Shown: positions 1-8,977 of the stretch, piece after piece
Layout: the number at the start of each line of letters is the position of its first letter
Numbering within the stretch: the first letter of the stretch is position 1
Source: Actinomycetales bacterium
Lineage (GTDB): Bacteria; Actinomycetota; Actinomycetes; Actinomycetales; Cellulomonadaceae
Reading direction: 5' to 3'
DNA length: 64,000 nucleotides
Assembly: GCA_020444245.1 (NCBI GenBank)
Contig: JAHLLI010000003.1
Location: 62,001-126,000 of the forward strand
The notes under the pieces: model-generated
Databases searched by the model: none
The model's input: the letters and a program-made list of their open reading frames with translations, nothing else
Told to the model about the DNA's origin: nothing
Made by a program: the position numbers and the translations under genes

Positions 1-690
1 CGCCGCGCGGGCGTCGGCGATCTCGGCCTCGTCGATCACGTGCCGGCGGGTCCCCGGGCGGTCCAACCACGCCCCGACCAACCCGGCACCCACGGCCGCC
101 ACCGCGTCGATGTCCAGCTCGTCACCCACGTACACGGTGCGCGCCGGGTCGGTGCCGAGCCGGCGGCACGCCTCGAGGAAGACCTGCGGCGCGGGCTTGC
201 CGACGCCGAGGGTGTCCCGACCCACCAGCACCGGCAACCACCCCAGGCCGGTGCGCTCGAGCTTGACGCTCTGGTAGTCGACCCGGGCGTTGGTCAGCGT
301 GCCGAGCGCCAGGCCAGCGGCCGCGAGCGCCTCGACACTCGGCGCCGCGTCGTCGTGCGCCCGCCAGGAGTCGGCGAACGCGGCCTCGAACACCGCGTCC
401 CACTCGGCGAACGCGGCCTCGTCCAGCTCCGGCCCGCCGAACCGATCGTGCAGCTCGTTGGCCCGGGCACGGCGCTGGTCGACGTGGCTGACCTCGCCGC
501 GGGTGTAGCGCCGGTAGTGGCCCTGCACGTCGGCGCGCCACACCGCTACGAGCTCGCCGAGCCGCTCGTCGGCGACGTCCGGCAGGTACACCTGGGCCAC
601 CCGGGCGAGCGCCTGCTCGAACGCGCCACGGGTGTCGACCAGCGTGTCGTCGATGTCGAGCAGGACGCCGTCGACGCGACGCGTCGTCAC
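1..690 (-). CDS. HAD-family hydrolase (3' end outside window)
   Basis: Haloacid-dehalogenase superfamily phosphatase; the substrate cannot be named. The N-terminus carries motif I, LLDIDDT, with the expected nucleophile Asp12 and acid/base Asp14. Farther on there is a GKPAPQVF segment (motif III lysine) and a [10 protein letters not shown] segment (motif IV metal-binding acids). A helical cap region lies between them, as in the PGP/YjjG-like subfamily. The GTG start overlaps the gltX stop by 4 bases (GTGA), so translation is probably coupled to gltX. At least 230 residues are present and no stop is reached, so the protein is cut by the window edge. Family assignment is firm, the role is not. 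Confidence 0.85.
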   Translation of the reverse strand, partial: MTTRRVDGVLLDIDDTLVDTRGAFEQALARVAQVYLPDVADERLGELVAVWRADVQGHYRRYTRGEVSHVDQRRARANELHDRFGGPELDEAAFAEWDAVFEAAFADSWRAHDDAAPSVEALAAAGLALGTLTNARVDYQSVKLERTGLGWLPVLVGRDTLGVGKPAPQVFLEACRRLGTDPARTVYVGDELDIDAVAAVGAGLVGAWLDRPGTRRHVIDEAEIADARAA

Positions 691-2216
691 AGGCTCGCGC
701 GCAGGGAACGCAGCCGGGCGAGCGTGGCGTCCCGGCCGAGGATCTCCATGGACTCGAACAGCGGCGGTGACACCCTTCGCCCGGAGACCGCGACCCGCAG
801 CGGCGTGTAGGCCACCCGTGGCTTGAGGCCGAGCCCCTCGACCAGCGCGGCGGCCAGCGCGTCCTGGATCGCCGTGGCCTCGAACGGCTCGACCGCCTCC
901 AGCGCGGCGACCGACGCGTCGAGCGCGGCCGCCGGCTCGCCCTTGAGCGCGGCGGCACGCGCGTCCTCGTCGACCACGAGCGCGTCGTCGTCGACGAGCA
1001 GGAAGCCGAGCATCCCGACCGCCTCACCGAGCAGGCCGATCCGCTCCTGGACCAGCGGGGCGGCGGCGGTCAGCACCGCCTGCTCGTGCGGCGTCAGGTC
1101 GGCGAAGCTCTCGGCCGCCACCAGCCCCGCGGCGTGCAGGTAGGGCACCACACGGTCGCGGAAGTCCGCGGGCGCGAGCATCCGCACGTGGTCGCCGTTG
1201 ATCGCCTCGGCCTTCTTCAGGTCGAACCGGGCCGGGTTGGGGTTGACGTCGGCGACGTCGAACGCGGCGACCAGCTCGGCGGGGCTGAAGACGTCGCGGT
1301 CCGGCGCGATGGACCAGCCGAGCAGCGCGAGGTAGTTGAGCAGCCCCTCGGGCACGAAGCCCCGCTCGCGGTGCAGGAACAGGTTGGACTCGGGGTCGCG
1401 CTTCGAGAGCTTCTTGTTGCCCTCACCCATGACGTAGGGCAGGTGGCCGAACACCGGCACGCCGTCCGCAACGCCCAGCGCGGTCAGCGCGCGGTAGAGC
1501 ACCACCTGGCGCGGCGTGGAGCTGAGCAGGTCCTCGCCGCGCAGCACGTGGGTGATGTGCATCATCGCGTCGTCGACCGGGTTGGTCAGGGTGTACAGCG
1601 GCTGGCCGTTGGCCCGCACGATGACGTAGTCGGGCACCGAGCCGGCCGCGAACGTCAGCTCGCCACGCACGACGTCGGTGAACGTCACGTCCTCGTCGGG
1701 CATCCGGATGCGCAGCACCGGCTCGCGGCCCTCGGCGCGGTAGGCGGCCTTCTGCTCCGCGGTGAGGTCGCGGTCGAAGCCGTCGTAGCCCAGCTTGGGA
1801 TCCCGCCCGGCGGCGCGGTGGCGGGCCTCGACCTCCTCCGGGGTGGAGTAGGACTCATAGGCGAACCCGGCGTCGAGCAGCCGGCGAGCGACGTCGGCGT
1901 ACACGTCCATCCGCTCGGACTGCCGGTAGGGGCCGTAGGGGCCACCGACCTCGACGCCCTCGTCCCAGTCCAGGCCCAGCCAGCGCAACGCGTCCAGCAG
2001 CTGCTCGTAGCTCTCCTGGGAGTCCCGTGCGGCGTCGGTGTCCTCGATCCGGAAGACGAACGTGCCGCCCACGTGCCGGGCGTAGGCCCAGTTGAACAGG
2101 GCGGTGCGGATCAGCCCGACGTGCGGCGTGCCGGTCGGCGACGGGCAGAACCGGACCCGGATGTCGGAGCCGGTCGGGGTGGTGGAGGCGGCGTCGGCCG
2201 CGGCAGCGCTGGTCAT
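687..2216 (-). CDS. gltX: Glutamyl-tRNA synthetase
   Basis: Class I aminoacyl-tRNA synthetase that charges tRNA-Glu in the cytoplasm. With GatCAB encoded in the same window it may also make Glu-tRNA-Gln for transamidation (inference). The HIGH-type motif is PHVG at residues 31-34 after CPSPTG, and the KMSKS-type motif is KLSKR at 269-273. The length of 509 aa is normal for a bacterial GluRS. The ATG start is preceded by about 20 residues of low-complexity Ala/Thr before the conserved VRFCPSPTG, so a later start is possible. It lies 46 bp downstream of the FAH-family gene and overlaps the HAD gene, suggesting one three-gene transcript. Confidence 0.97.
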   Translation of the reverse strand: MTSAAAADAASTTPTGSDIRVRFCPSPTGTPHVGLIRTALFNWAYARHVGGTFVFRIEDTDAARDSQESYEQLLDALRWLGLDWDEGVEVGGPYGPYRQSERMDVYADVARRLLDAGFAYESYSTPEEVEARHRAAGRDPKLGYDGFDRDLTAEQKAAYRAEGREPVLRIRMPDEDVTFTDVVRGELTFAAGSVPDYVIVRANGQPLYTLTNPVDDAMMHITHVLRGEDLLSSTPRQVVLYRALTALGVADGVPVFGHLPYVMGEGNKKLSKRDPESNLFLHRERGFVPEGLLNYLALLGWSIAPDRDVFSPAELVAAFDVADVNPNPARFDLKKAEAINGDHVRMLAPADFRDRVVPYLHAAGLVAAESFADLTPHEQAVLTAAAPLVQERIGLLGEAVGMLGFLLVDDDALVVDEDARAAALKGEPAAALDASVAALEAVEPFEATAIQDALAAALVEGLGLKPRVAYTPLRVAVSGRRVSPPLFESMEILGRDATLARLRSLRASL

Positions 2217-2262
2217 GATGCCGTCAGCGTAGTAGCGGCAGGCGGGCGGGCCGGTCAGCCGA

Positions 2263-3045
2263 TCAGTCCCTGCGCAGCACCGGGTTGCGCAGCACCCCGA
2301 TCTCCTCGACCTCGCACTCGACCACGTCGCCGTGCTCGATCGGGCCGACGCCCGCCGGCGTGCCCGTGAGGATCACGTCGCCGGGCAGCAGGGTGCACAC
2401 CTCGGAGATGTAGGAGATCAGGTGCGCCACCGAGAACAGCAGCTGCGAGGTGCGGCCCTCCTGGCGCACCTCGCCGTTGACCCGCGCGACCACGGCGAGG
2501 TCGTCCACGTCCAGGCCGGGCACCAGCACCGGGCCCAGCGGGCACGCCGAGTCGAAGCCCTTGGCGCGCAGCCACTGCGAGTCGCTGCGCTGGGCGTCGC
2601 GCGCCGTGACGTCGTTGCCCACGGTGAACCCGAACACCTGGTCCAGCGCACGCTCCACCGACACGCCCTTGGTGACCTTGCCCATCACCACGGCCAGCTC
2701 GGCCTCGTGGTGCACCTCGGACGTCCACGGCGGCAGCACGATCGGGTCGTCCGGCCCGATCACCGACGTGTTCGGCTTGAAGAACAGCAGCGGCGCGACG
2801 GGCACCTCGTTGCCCATCTCCGCGGCGTGGTCGGCGTAGTTGCGCCCGACACCGATGATCTTGGACCGCGGGATGACCGGCGCGAGCAGCCGCACCTCGT
2901 CGGTCATCGGCACCACCTGGCCGGTGAGCTCGACCCGGGTGTACATCGGGTCGCCGCGCAGCACGTGCAGCTCGGCGGCGTCGCCCTCCCCCTGGAGCAT
3001 CGCGAACAGGGGGTCGGCACCGGTGGTGAAACGTGCGATCCGCAT
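2263..3045 (-). CDS. Fumarylacetoacetate hydrolase (FAH) family protein
   Basis: Member of the FAH / 2-hydroxyhepta-2,4-diene-1,7-dioate isomerase family, metal-dependent enzymes that hydrolyse, isomerise or decarboxylate small oxo-acids. The hallmark segments are all present: [16 protein letters not shown], the metal-ligand stretch [31 protein letters not shown] and the C-terminal [13 protein letters not shown]. At 260 aa it has the single-domain length. It heads the minus-strand run with gltX and the HAD gene. No aromatic-catabolism genes are nearby, so the substrate is open; oxaloacetate decarboxylase or acylpyruvase activity, as in other members, is possible. Confidence 0.9.
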   Translation of the reverse strand: MRIARFTTGADPLFAMLQGEGDAAELHVLRGDPMYTRVELTGQVVPMTDEVRLLAPVIPRSKIIGVGRNYADHAAEMGNEVPVAPLLFFKPNTSVIGPDDPIVLPPWTSEVHHEAELAVVMGKVTKGVSVERALDQVFGFTVGNDVTARDAQRSDSQWLRAKGFDSACPLGPVLVPGLDVDDLAVVARVNGEVRQEGRTSQLLFSVAHLISYISEVCTLLPGDVILTGTPAGVGPIEHGDVVECEVEEIGVLRNPVLRRD

Positions 3046-3081
3046 GCCGCGAGCCTAGTCGCGGCCCCGTAGCCTGCCTGC

Positions 3082-4083
3082 GTGCAGCCAACCGACAACG
3101 CCACGGGCCGGCTGGTCGGCGTCGACGCGACCCGCGGGCTGGCCGTGCTCGGCATGGCGGTCGCGCACGTCGGCGACGCGGGCGGCTGGGGCGAGCCCAC
3201 CGGATGGCTCCAGGTGGCCGACGGCCGCTCCGCGGCGACGTTCGCCACGCTCGCCGGGGTGTCGGCCGGCCTGCTGTCCGGCGGGGCGGCACCGCGGGAC
3301 CTGCCCAGGGCGCGGATCCGCATCGCGACCCGCGCACTGCTGATCGGCACGCTCGGTGTGCTGCTCACCGCGCTGGGCACCCCGGTGGTGGTGATCCTGC
3401 CGACCTACGCGGTGATGTTCCTCGCGCTGGTCCCGGTGCTCGGCGCGCGACCACGGACGCTCGTGTGGTCGGCGGTCGGCGTGCTCGCCGTCGGTTCGGT
3501 GGTGCTCGCCACCGTGGACCGGGGCGTCGGGTGGCCGGCGTCGATCTTGGTGGGGCACTACTACCCGGCGGTCGTGTGGTTCGCGTACCTGCTCGCGGGG
3601 CTCGCGGTGGTGCGGGCCGGGCTGCTGGTCCGGCCCGGGCCACTGGCGGGGATCGGCCTTGGCCTGGCCGCGCTCGGCTACGGCACCGGGGCGATCGCGG
3701 CAGCCCGAGGGCTCACCCTGGGCACCTGGCTGGACCTGACCCCGCACACCAGCACCGCGCCCGAGGTCACCGGCAACCTCGGGTTCGCGCTCACCGTGCT
3801 GGCGGCGGCGACCGTGCTGGCCGCCCGCGTCCCGCGACTGCTCGCGCCGCTCGCGGCGACCGGCGCGCTGGCCCTGACCGCCTACACCGGCCAGGTGGTG
3901 GCGATCGCGGTGCTCGGGCCGGACGTGGTGTTCCGGCCCAGCAACGTGGTGCTCGCCGCGTTCGTCCTGGTCACGGTCGCGGTCTGCTGGGCGTGGCGCG
4001 TCCGGTGGGGCCGAGGTCCGCTCGAACGGCTGCTGCACGCCGCGTCGACGGGGGCCGCGTCGGCGCTGCGTGACCCGGCCTGA
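3082..4083 (+). CDS. Multi-pass membrane acyltransferase-like protein (HGSNAT/DUF1624-DUF418 type)
   Basis: Integral membrane protein of 333 aa with about eight hydrophobic segments. The N-terminus GRLVGVDATRGLAVLGM is typical of the heparan-alpha-glucosaminide N-acetyltransferase-like (DUF1624) and DUF418 families, and a C-terminal ALTAYTGQVV segment is DUF418-like. Members are thought to move acyl groups across or at the membrane; substrate unknown. The GTG start has no Shine-Dalgarno, but TAGCCT (3070-3075) lies exactly 6 nt upstream, so the mRNA is probably leaderless. It is divergent from the FAH-family gene with only 36 bp between starts. Confidence 0.75.
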   Translation: MQPTDNATGRLVGVDATRGLAVLGMAVAHVGDAGGWGEPTGWLQVADGRSAATFATLAGVSAGLLSGGAAPRDLPRARIRIATRALLIGTLGVLLTALGTPVVVILPTYAVMFLALVPVLGARPRTLVWSAVGVLAVGSVVLATVDRGVGWPASILVGHYYPAVVWFAYLLAGLAVVRAGLLVRPGPLAGIGLGLAALGYGTGAIAAARGLTLGTWLDLTPHTSTAPEVTGNLGFALTVLAAATVLAARVPRLLAPLAATGALALTAYTGQVVAIAVLGPDVVFRPSNVVLAAFVLVTVAVCWAWRVRWGRGPLERLLHAASTGAASALRDPA

Positions 4084-4110
4084 GCGAGACCGGCTCGGAC
4101 GACGCCGGTC

Positions 4111-4950
4111 TCAGCGCACCCGGGCGAGCACCTCGCCGTGCAGCATCGCGAACCAGCCGTCGGCCTCCTCGCCCCAGGACCGCCACCCCTCGGCGATCTG
4201 CTCGAGCAGCACCTCGTCGGCCAGCCCGTGGGCGACCGCGTGCGCGGCGAACGAGGAGCGCACCGACCGCTCGGCCCACTGCTCGGCCCAGTCGCGGCTG
4301 CGCTCGAAGGCGTAGCTCCAGGCCGACGCCGTGACCGTGAGGTCGTCCGGCTCGAAGCCCGCGGCGAGGGCCCAGCCCAACAGGTGCCGCCCGGCGTCCG
4401 GCTCACCCCCGTCGGCCCGCGCGACCTCGCGGTACAGCTCGAGCCACTCGGACAAGCCCTCGGACTCCGGCGCCCAGGTCATCGTGGCGTAGTCCACGTC
4501 GCGGACCGCGACCAGGCCGCCCGGCCGGGCGACCCGGCGCATCTCGCGCAGCGCGCCGACAGGGTCGGGCAGGTGCTGGAGCACCTGATGGGCGTGCACC
4601 ACGTCGAACGACCCGGCCGGGAACGGCAGGGCCATCACGTCGGCATGCCGGAGCGAGACCCGCACGCCGTCCCCGGCGGCCTCGACGGCTCGGCGCGCCT
4701 CGTCGAGCACGCTCTCCGCCGCGTCCACCCCGACCACCTCGCCCGGGGCCACCACGCCCGCCAGGTCGACAGTGATGCTCGCGGGGCCGCAGCCGACGTC
4801 CAGCAGTCGCATGCCGGGCCGAAGCTCGGGCAGCAGGTAGGCCGCGCTGTCCGAGGCTCGTCGCGCGCGGTGGGAGGTCAGCACGCTCTCGGCGTGACCG
4901 TGCGTGTAGCTCACCTGGCCAGCGAAGCCCACCCTCGCACCGCGTATCAA
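4111..4950 (-). CDS. Class I SAM-dependent methyltransferase
   Basis: Rossmann-fold methyltransferase of the Methyltransf_11/UbiE-like type. The SAM-binding glycine motif LLDVGCGPAS is near residues 48-57, an acidic GVDAAE follows strand 2, and the post-motif segment is FDVVHAHQVLQHLPDP. The acceptor is not predictable. The longest frame starts at a TTG (4950); a GTG at 4932 just before GFAGQVSYTHGHAESV is an equally plausible start, and neither has a clear ribosome-binding site. It begins 21 bp after rnhA and is likely cotranscribed with it. It is one of seven unrelated methyltransferases in the window. Confidence 0.85.
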   Translation of the reverse strand: MIRGARVGFAGQVSYTHGHAESVLTSHRARRASDSAAYLLPELRPGMRLLDVGCGPASITVDLAGVVAPGEVVGVDAAESVLDEARRAVEAAGDGVRVSLRHADVMALPFPAGSFDVVHAHQVLQHLPDPVGALREMRRVARPGGLVAVRDVDYATMTWAPESEGLSEWLELYREVARADGGEPDAGRHLLGWALAAGFEPDDLTVTASAWSYAFERSRDWAEQWAERSVRSSFAAHAVAHGLADEVLLEQIAEGWRSWGEEADGWFAMLHGEVLARVR

Positions 4951-4971
4951 TAGTCGGAACGAATGGTCTCG

Positions 4972-5418
4972 CTATGCGGGACTCGGGACGCCGCGGTTGG
5001 CGAGGGCGTCGGCGCGCTCGTTGCCCGGGTCCCCGGAGTGGCCCTTGACCCACGCCCATCGCACCTCGTGCCGGGCGAGCTCGGCGTCCAGGGCCTGCCA
5101 CAGATCGAGGTTCTTGACGGGCTTCTTGTCCGCCGTGCGCCACCCGTTGCGCTTCCAACCGGGCATCCAGCGCTGCACGCCGTTCATCACATACGTGGAG
5201 TCGACGTGGATCGTCACCGAGCACGGGCGGGTCAGGGCCCGCAGGCCCTCGATGACGGCCGTGAGCTCCATCTTGTTGTTCGTGGTCAGGCGCTCACCGC
5301 CGAAGAGCTCGCGCTCGTGGTCGCCCGTGCGCAGCCAGGCGCCCCAGCCCCCGGGACCCGGGTTGCCCTTGCATGCCCCGTCGGTCCAGATCTCGACCTC
5401 GGTCAACGTCTGCGGCAC
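4972..5418 (-). CDS. rnhA: Ribonuclease HI
   Basis: Endonuclease that cuts the RNA strand of RNA:DNA hybrids (R-loops, primers). All catalytic residues are present: Asp13 in [10 protein letters not shown], Glu51 in NKMELTAV, Asp73 in HVDSTYV, His127 and Asp137 in [12 protein letters not shown]. At 148 aa it is a stand-alone RNase HI without hybrid-binding or phosphatase fusions. The GTG start is preceded at 6 nt by TAGGGT (5425-5430 on the opposite strand), which includes the stop codon of the upstream esterase gene. A leaderless transcript starting inside the junction is therefore likely, besides read-through from the esterase 9 bp upstream. Confidence 0.97.
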   Translation of the reverse strand: MPQTLTEVEIWTDGACKGNPGPGGWGAWLRTGDHERELFGGERLTTNNKMELTAVIEGLRALTRPCSVTIHVDSTYVMNGVQRWMPGWKRNGWRTADKKPVKNLDLWQALDAELARHEVRWAWVKGHSGDPGNERADALANRGVPSPA

Positions 5419-5427
5419 CCGGGCACC

Positions 5428-6300
5428 CTATCCGGCCGCCCCGCCGCCGGCCCCGAGGCCGCCGAGCCAGGTGAGGAACAGCTCGAACCACGCGTCGGCC
5501 GCGGTCCCGTGCTGCTCGATGCCGAACCCGTGACCGCCGTCGGCGAGCTCGTGGGCCTCGGCCGAGGCACCCACCACGCGCCAAGCCGCCGCGTTCGCCG
5601 GGCACGCCTCGGTGACCGTCGCGCCGAGCTCGTCGTCGCGGGCCCACGCGGTGAACAGCGGCGGCGCCCCGGGCGTCGGCCGGGGGCCTCCCCACGGCGC
5701 GCCGTACAGCGCTCCCACGAACGCGGGCCGCGAGCCCGGCTCCGCCTCGAGCGCGGTGCGCGTCGCGACGAAGCCGCCCGCGGAGAACCCGAGGATGCCC
5801 ACCCGCGCCGGCTCGACCGCCCACTCGCGACCCCGAGCACGCACCAGGTCCAGCGCGGCCGAGCCGTCGGCCACCGCCAGCGGGGCTCGGCGTCCGGTGA
5901 TCTCGTCCATCCGACCCGGCTCGGCCGCGAGCGCCGCGAGCTCGGCCTCGAAGGCGACGTGGTCCGCCGCGGTCGGCTCGACGCGGTAGCACAGCACGAA
6001 CGCCGCGACGCCCCGCTGCGCCAGGGCGGCCGCGACGTCCTCGCCCTCGTGCCGCACGGCCAGGAAGTGGTTCCAGCCGCCCGGGCACACCACGACGCCG
6101 AGCCCCGTCGCGCGCTCGGGCGCCGGCAGGTACGGCGTCAGGGTCGGACGCGTGACGTTACGCACCATCCGCCGGTTCGGCGTGTCGTCGGGCCAGCAGA
6201 ACTCCACCGACCGGTCGACGTCCGGCGCGTCCGGGAAGAGCTCCACCACCGAGTCGACCCGCACCCACGACCGGCCGTCGGTCACCCCAGCGTCCGCCAC
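5428..6300 (-). CDS. Alpha/beta hydrolase (esterase-like)
   Basis: Serine hydrolase of 290 aa resembling xylan/carbohydrate esterase-like and dienelactone-hydrolase-like proteins. The oxyanion region is VVVCPGGWNHF (about residues 70-80), the nucleophile is Ser173 in GFSAGG, Asp222/223 are candidate acids and the catalytic His is probably His257 in GGHGFG. No signal peptide is seen, so it is cytoplasmic. The start is a GTG with a good upstream purine tract (GAGGGGGAG). Substrate unknown: a deacetylase acting on imported oligosaccharides would fit a polysaccharide-degrading actinobacterium, but that is inference. Confidence 0.85.
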   Translation of the reverse strand: MADAGVTDGRSWVRVDSVVELFPDAPDVDRSVEFCWPDDTPNRRMVRNVTRPTLTPYLPAPERATGLGVVVCPGGWNHFLAVRHEGEDVAAALAQRGVAAFVLCYRVEPTAADHVAFEAELAALAAEPGRMDEITGRRAPLAVADGSAALDLVRARGREWAVEPARVGILGFSAGGFVATRTALEAEPGSRPAFVGALYGAPWGGPRPTPGAPPLFTAWARDDELGATVTEACPANAAAWRVVGASAEAHELADGGHGFGIEQHGTAADAWFELFLTWLGGLGAGGGAAG

Positions 6301-6455
6301 CGCTCCCCCTCACGCCGATCCGTGCGCCGCCCGCGCGGCGCCCCCACGCTAGTGCGCACCGACCCGGGCCACGGCCCGCCGCGAGGAGGCGCGCACCGCT
6401 TCCACAGCCGGCCGACACGCCGATCGACTGCACGACGGCGCCGACGAGGCGCACT

Positions 6456-7118
6456 ATGGAGCCCATGACCTTTGCGAACCGCACAGATGCGGGGCGCAGG
6501 CTGGCCGCTCGGCTGGTGGGGTTGCGGGGGGCGTCCGTCGTGGTGCTCGCCCTGCCTCGCGGCGGGCTGCCGGTCGCTGCCCCGGTGGCCGTGGCGCTCG
6601 GCGCGCCCCTCGACGTGCTCCCCGTGCGCAAGCTCGGCGTGCCGTGGCAGCCCGAGCTGGCGATGGGCGCGATCGCCGAGGGCGGCGTCCAGGTGGTCGA
6701 GGACGACGTCGTCCGCCGCACCGGTTTGACCGGCCGGACCATCGAGGATGCCGCCGAGCACGAGCGGCCCGCGCTGGCTCGCGCCGCCGCGTACCGCGAA
6801 GGTCACCCGCCGGTGTCGCTCCAGGGCCGGACGGCGGTGATCGTCGACGACGGGCTCGCGACCGGCTCCACCGCCCGCGCGGCCTGCATCGCCGCCCGCG
6901 CCAGGGGGGCGAGCCGCGTGGTGCTCGCCGTCCCGGTCGCGCCACCGCACTGGGCGCTGCCCATGCACGACGTGGCCGACGAGTGCGTCGCCCTGCACGT
7001 GCCGTCCGACTTCCACGCGGTGGGCCAGGCCTACGACGACTTCTCCCCCGTCACGGATGCCGAGGCGATCGCCGCCATGGCCGAGGCCGCGGCGGAGTGG
7101 GCATCGATCGACCGCTGA
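6456..7118 (+). CDS. Phosphoribosyltransferase-domain protein
   Basis: Stand-alone PRTase-fold protein. The PRPP-binding signature VIVDDGLATGST is at residues 128-139, and the N-terminal VVLALPRGGLPVA and VRKLGVP segments are typical of the ComF-like/predicted phosphoribosyltransferases found alone or fused to dienelactone hydrolases in actinobacteria. The real substrate is unknown; it is not recognisably Hpt, Apt or PyrE. The first ATG has GAGG upstream at good spacing; a second ATG three codons later is also possible. Its last 88 bases overlap, tail to tail, the end of the XRE regulator on the other strand. Confidence 0.85.
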   Translation: MEPMTFANRTDAGRRLAARLVGLRGASVVVLALPRGGLPVAAPVAVALGAPLDVLPVRKLGVPWQPELAMGAIAEGGVQVVEDDVVRRTGLTGRTIEDAAEHERPALARAAAYREGHPPVSLQGRTAVIVDDGLATGSTARAACIAARARGASRVVLAVPVAPPHWALPMHDVADECVALHVPSDFHAVGQAYDDFSPVTDAEAIAAMAEAAAEWASIDR

Positions 7119-7366
7119 GCAGGCGTGGCGCCGGCCGGCGCCACGCTCAGCAGGTCGCCGGGCTGGCAGCCGAGCGCGTCGCACACCGCGGTCAGCGTGC
7201 TGTAGCGGACGGCACGCGCGCGGTCGTTCTTGAGCACGCTGAGGTTGGCGACCGTGACGCCGGTCGCCTCCGCGAGCTGGACGAGCGTCATCCCGCGCTG
7301 GTCCAGCAGCGAGCCGAGGTGACTGATCACCCGGTGCTCGCGCTCGGCGGGCGGGCGACGGCGCAT
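7031..7366 (-). CDS. XRE-family helix-turn-helix regulator (YozG-like)
   Basis: Small DNA-binding protein of 111 aa. The helix-turn-helix is at about residues 25-60 (GMTLVQLAEATGVTVANLSV), followed by the DALGCQPGDLL ending typical of YozG-like Cro/CI regulators. It pairs with the DUF2975 membrane protein; the stop of that gene and this ATG share one base (TGATG), so translation is coupled. Such pairs usually regulate themselves. The last 30 or so residues (from about residue 80) lie beyond the usual end of the family and are antisense to the phosphoribosyltransferase gene, so they are probably an overprinted extension. Confidence 0.9.
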   Translation of the reverse strand: MRRRPPAEREHRVISHLGSLLDQRGMTLVQLAEATGVTVANLSVLKNDRARAVRYSTLTAVCDALGCQPGDLLSVAPAGATPAQRSIDAHSAAASAMAAIASASVTGEKSS

Positions 7367-8013
7367 CAGACCAGGCCCTCGGTGTCGCGGGTGGCGCTGG
7401 TGCCCTGGCGGATTGCGAGCGCGAGCAGTACCAGCAGGGCAACCACGCCCAACGGCCACCACTCGTGGCGGAAGGCCGGCGCCAAGGCCCCGGCGAGCAC
7501 ACCCGTGCTGTCCTGGGCGAGGGCTCGCGCAGCTGCGAGGTACGGGAGCCATGCGGCTCCTGCCCAGCCGGCCGCCACGACTGCCGCGACCGTGAACACC
7601 TGCTTCGCGTTGCCCGGCGCGAAGACCCGGCCGGCGACCAGAGAACGGAGCACCGGGACCAGCAGCAGGACTGAGAGGCCCACGACGGGCCAGACGATCC
7701 ACTGCGCCGCTTCCGCCAGCAGGGTGGTCCACCGGTCGGCCTGCTCCACCCAGAGGTTGAGGCCTGTGCCATCGGACTGGAGCACCGCCCATCCGGTCGC
7801 CGACGGCCCCCAGACCCAGTCCGGAAGATCGACCGCCGGCCACCCGACCGGCACCCGCACCACCCAGGTCCCGTCGTAGCTCGACAACGAGAACGCCTCG
7901 ACCACTCCGACGAGGAGGGCGAGAAGCGCACCCACCGTGGCGACGGCGACCGCCCCGGTCGCCCACCACGTCCTCGTTCGGCTCGTCGCCTGCTCGACCT
8001 CGACGTCCACCAT
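7366..8013 (-). CDS. DUF2975-type membrane protein
   Basis: Membrane protein of 215 aa with four hydrophobic segments: about residues 18-40 at the N-terminus, then after an extracellular loop WIVWPVVGLSVLLLVPVL, then two further C-terminal segments ending WWPLGVVALLVLLALAI. The architecture and its partnership with a small XRE regulator match the DUF2975 family, whose function is unknown. The start has GAGGGGG upstream. The promoter region holds two copies of CTATCGA (8031-8037 and 8056-8062), candidate binding sites for the partner regulator. Confidence 0.75.
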   Translation of the reverse strand: MVDVEVEQATSRTRTWWATGAVAVATVGALLALLVGVVEAFSLSSYDGTWVVRVPVGWPAVDLPDWVWGPSATGWAVLQSDGTGLNLWVEQADRWTTLLAEAAQWIVWPVVGLSVLLLVPVLRSLVAGRVFAPGNAKQVFTVAAVVAAGWAGAAWLPYLAAARALAQDSTGVLAGALAPAFRHEWWPLGVVALLVLLALAIRQGTSATRDTEGLV

Positions 8014-8030
8014 CGCGACGACCCCCTCGA

Positions 8031-8062
8031 CTATCGATATGCCCTGGCACCGGACCTATCGA
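8031..8062. promoter_or_regulatory. Repeated CTATCGA elements upstream of DUF2975/XRE pair
   Basis: CTATCGA occurs at 8031-8037 and again at 8056-8062, 25 bp apart (between two and three helical turns). The first copy is part of the palindrome TATCGATA (8032-8039). Both lie directly upstream of the DUF2975 start at 8013. The likely ligand is the XRE protein of the pair (inference). Confidence 0.4.
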
Positions 8063-8089
8063 CTGTCGAGATGCTCGGGTTGAGCGGAG

Positions 8090-8842
8090 TCACCCGTTCC
8101 GCGCAGCGGCCCTGACGGGGCGAGGCCACGGACCCAGCGCCGGGAGGTCCACCGGCTCGCCGTCCGCGCGGTGAGCCTCGACCGGCCCCAGCGGCTCGCG
8201 CCCGGCCAGCCAGGCCACGAGGTCGTTCGCAGTGCCGCGCAGCACGATCAGCGACCCTTGACCGATCCGGCGCTGCTCGTCCACGTCCGTGGGCTCGAGG
8301 GCCAGCTGGGCGCCCGCGGGTACACGTGGCGCGAGGAACGTGACCAGGTGCTCGCGCAGCTCGGGGCTCCACATCGTGTGCGTGGTGCCGAGGTCGAGGT
8401 CGGTGAGGTGGATCGAGAACTCGCGCCACCAGGCCATCACGAGCGCACTGACGGGCAGGCCGTCCCCGTAGGCGGTGGGCAGGCGCAGGTGGTCGTCGTC
8501 CAGCAGATCGAGGAGGCCCTCCATCCGGTCGACCACGGCCGTGACCCGCGCGACGAGCTCGGCGGCCGACGCATGCGCGCCCTCCTCGATCGCCGCGTCC
8601 CGGCCAGACCGGCCGCCGTCATAGAACTCGCCGGCGTCCTGGGCCGCGAGCGCCCGCAGCACCTGGCGCTCGGCCGCCTCACCGAAGCCGGCCAGGTGGG
8701 CCAGCACGTGACCCCGCGTCCAGTCCGGAAGCCGTGACGGCTCGCGCACCGCGTCATCGGTGAGGCCGTCGAGCGTGTTTCGCAGCCGGTCGTGGGTGCG
8801 CTCGATCGACGCGATCGCTGCGGCGGCCTCGGTCGGGATCAT
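8090..8842 (-). CDS. Maleylpyruvate isomerase-family, mycothiol-dependent protein (DinB fold)
   Basis: Four-helix-bundle protein of the MDMPI_N family, in which a metal held by His/Glu/His binds the thiol cofactor mycothiol. From the chosen start the ligands are His49 (RGHVLAHL), Glu141 and His145 (WREFSIHLTDL), with the same four-residue spacing as the known enzyme. The C-terminal domain (about 165-250) is the MDMPI_C type. The ATG at 8842 is chosen because the family begins there; an ATG at 8881 would add 13 residues. The reaction may be isomerisation or a thiol-transferase reaction; the substrate is not indicated by neighbours. Confidence 0.85.
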   Translation of the reverse strand: MIPTEAAAAIASIERTHDRLRNTLDGLTDDAVREPSRLPDWTRGHVLAHLAGFGEAAERQVLRALAAQDAGEFYDGGRSGRDAAIEEGAHASAAELVARVTAVVDRMEGLLDLLDDDHLRLPTAYGDGLPVSALVMAWWREFSIHLTDLDLGTTHTMWSPELREHLVTFLAPRVPAGAQLALEPTDVDEQRRIGQGSLIVLRGTANDLVAWLAGREPLGPVEAHRADGEPVDLPALGPWPRPVRAAARNG

Positions 8843-8977
8843 GCGACCATCCCACTCCTGCCGGGCGCGGACGGCAACCATGTGCGCCTACCCGATCCGG
8901 CGCACGGTCTGCCATCGGTCGAGGCACGCTCCGGCTCGCGGACCGGCCCCACCCGGTCGTTCTGCGAGGATGGTCCG

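Noticed and set aside
2332-3072. Plus-strand frame opposite the FAH-family gene
   Set aside because: The antisense frame lacks known motifs and is His/Val/Arg biased; the minus-strand gene carries all FAH motifs.
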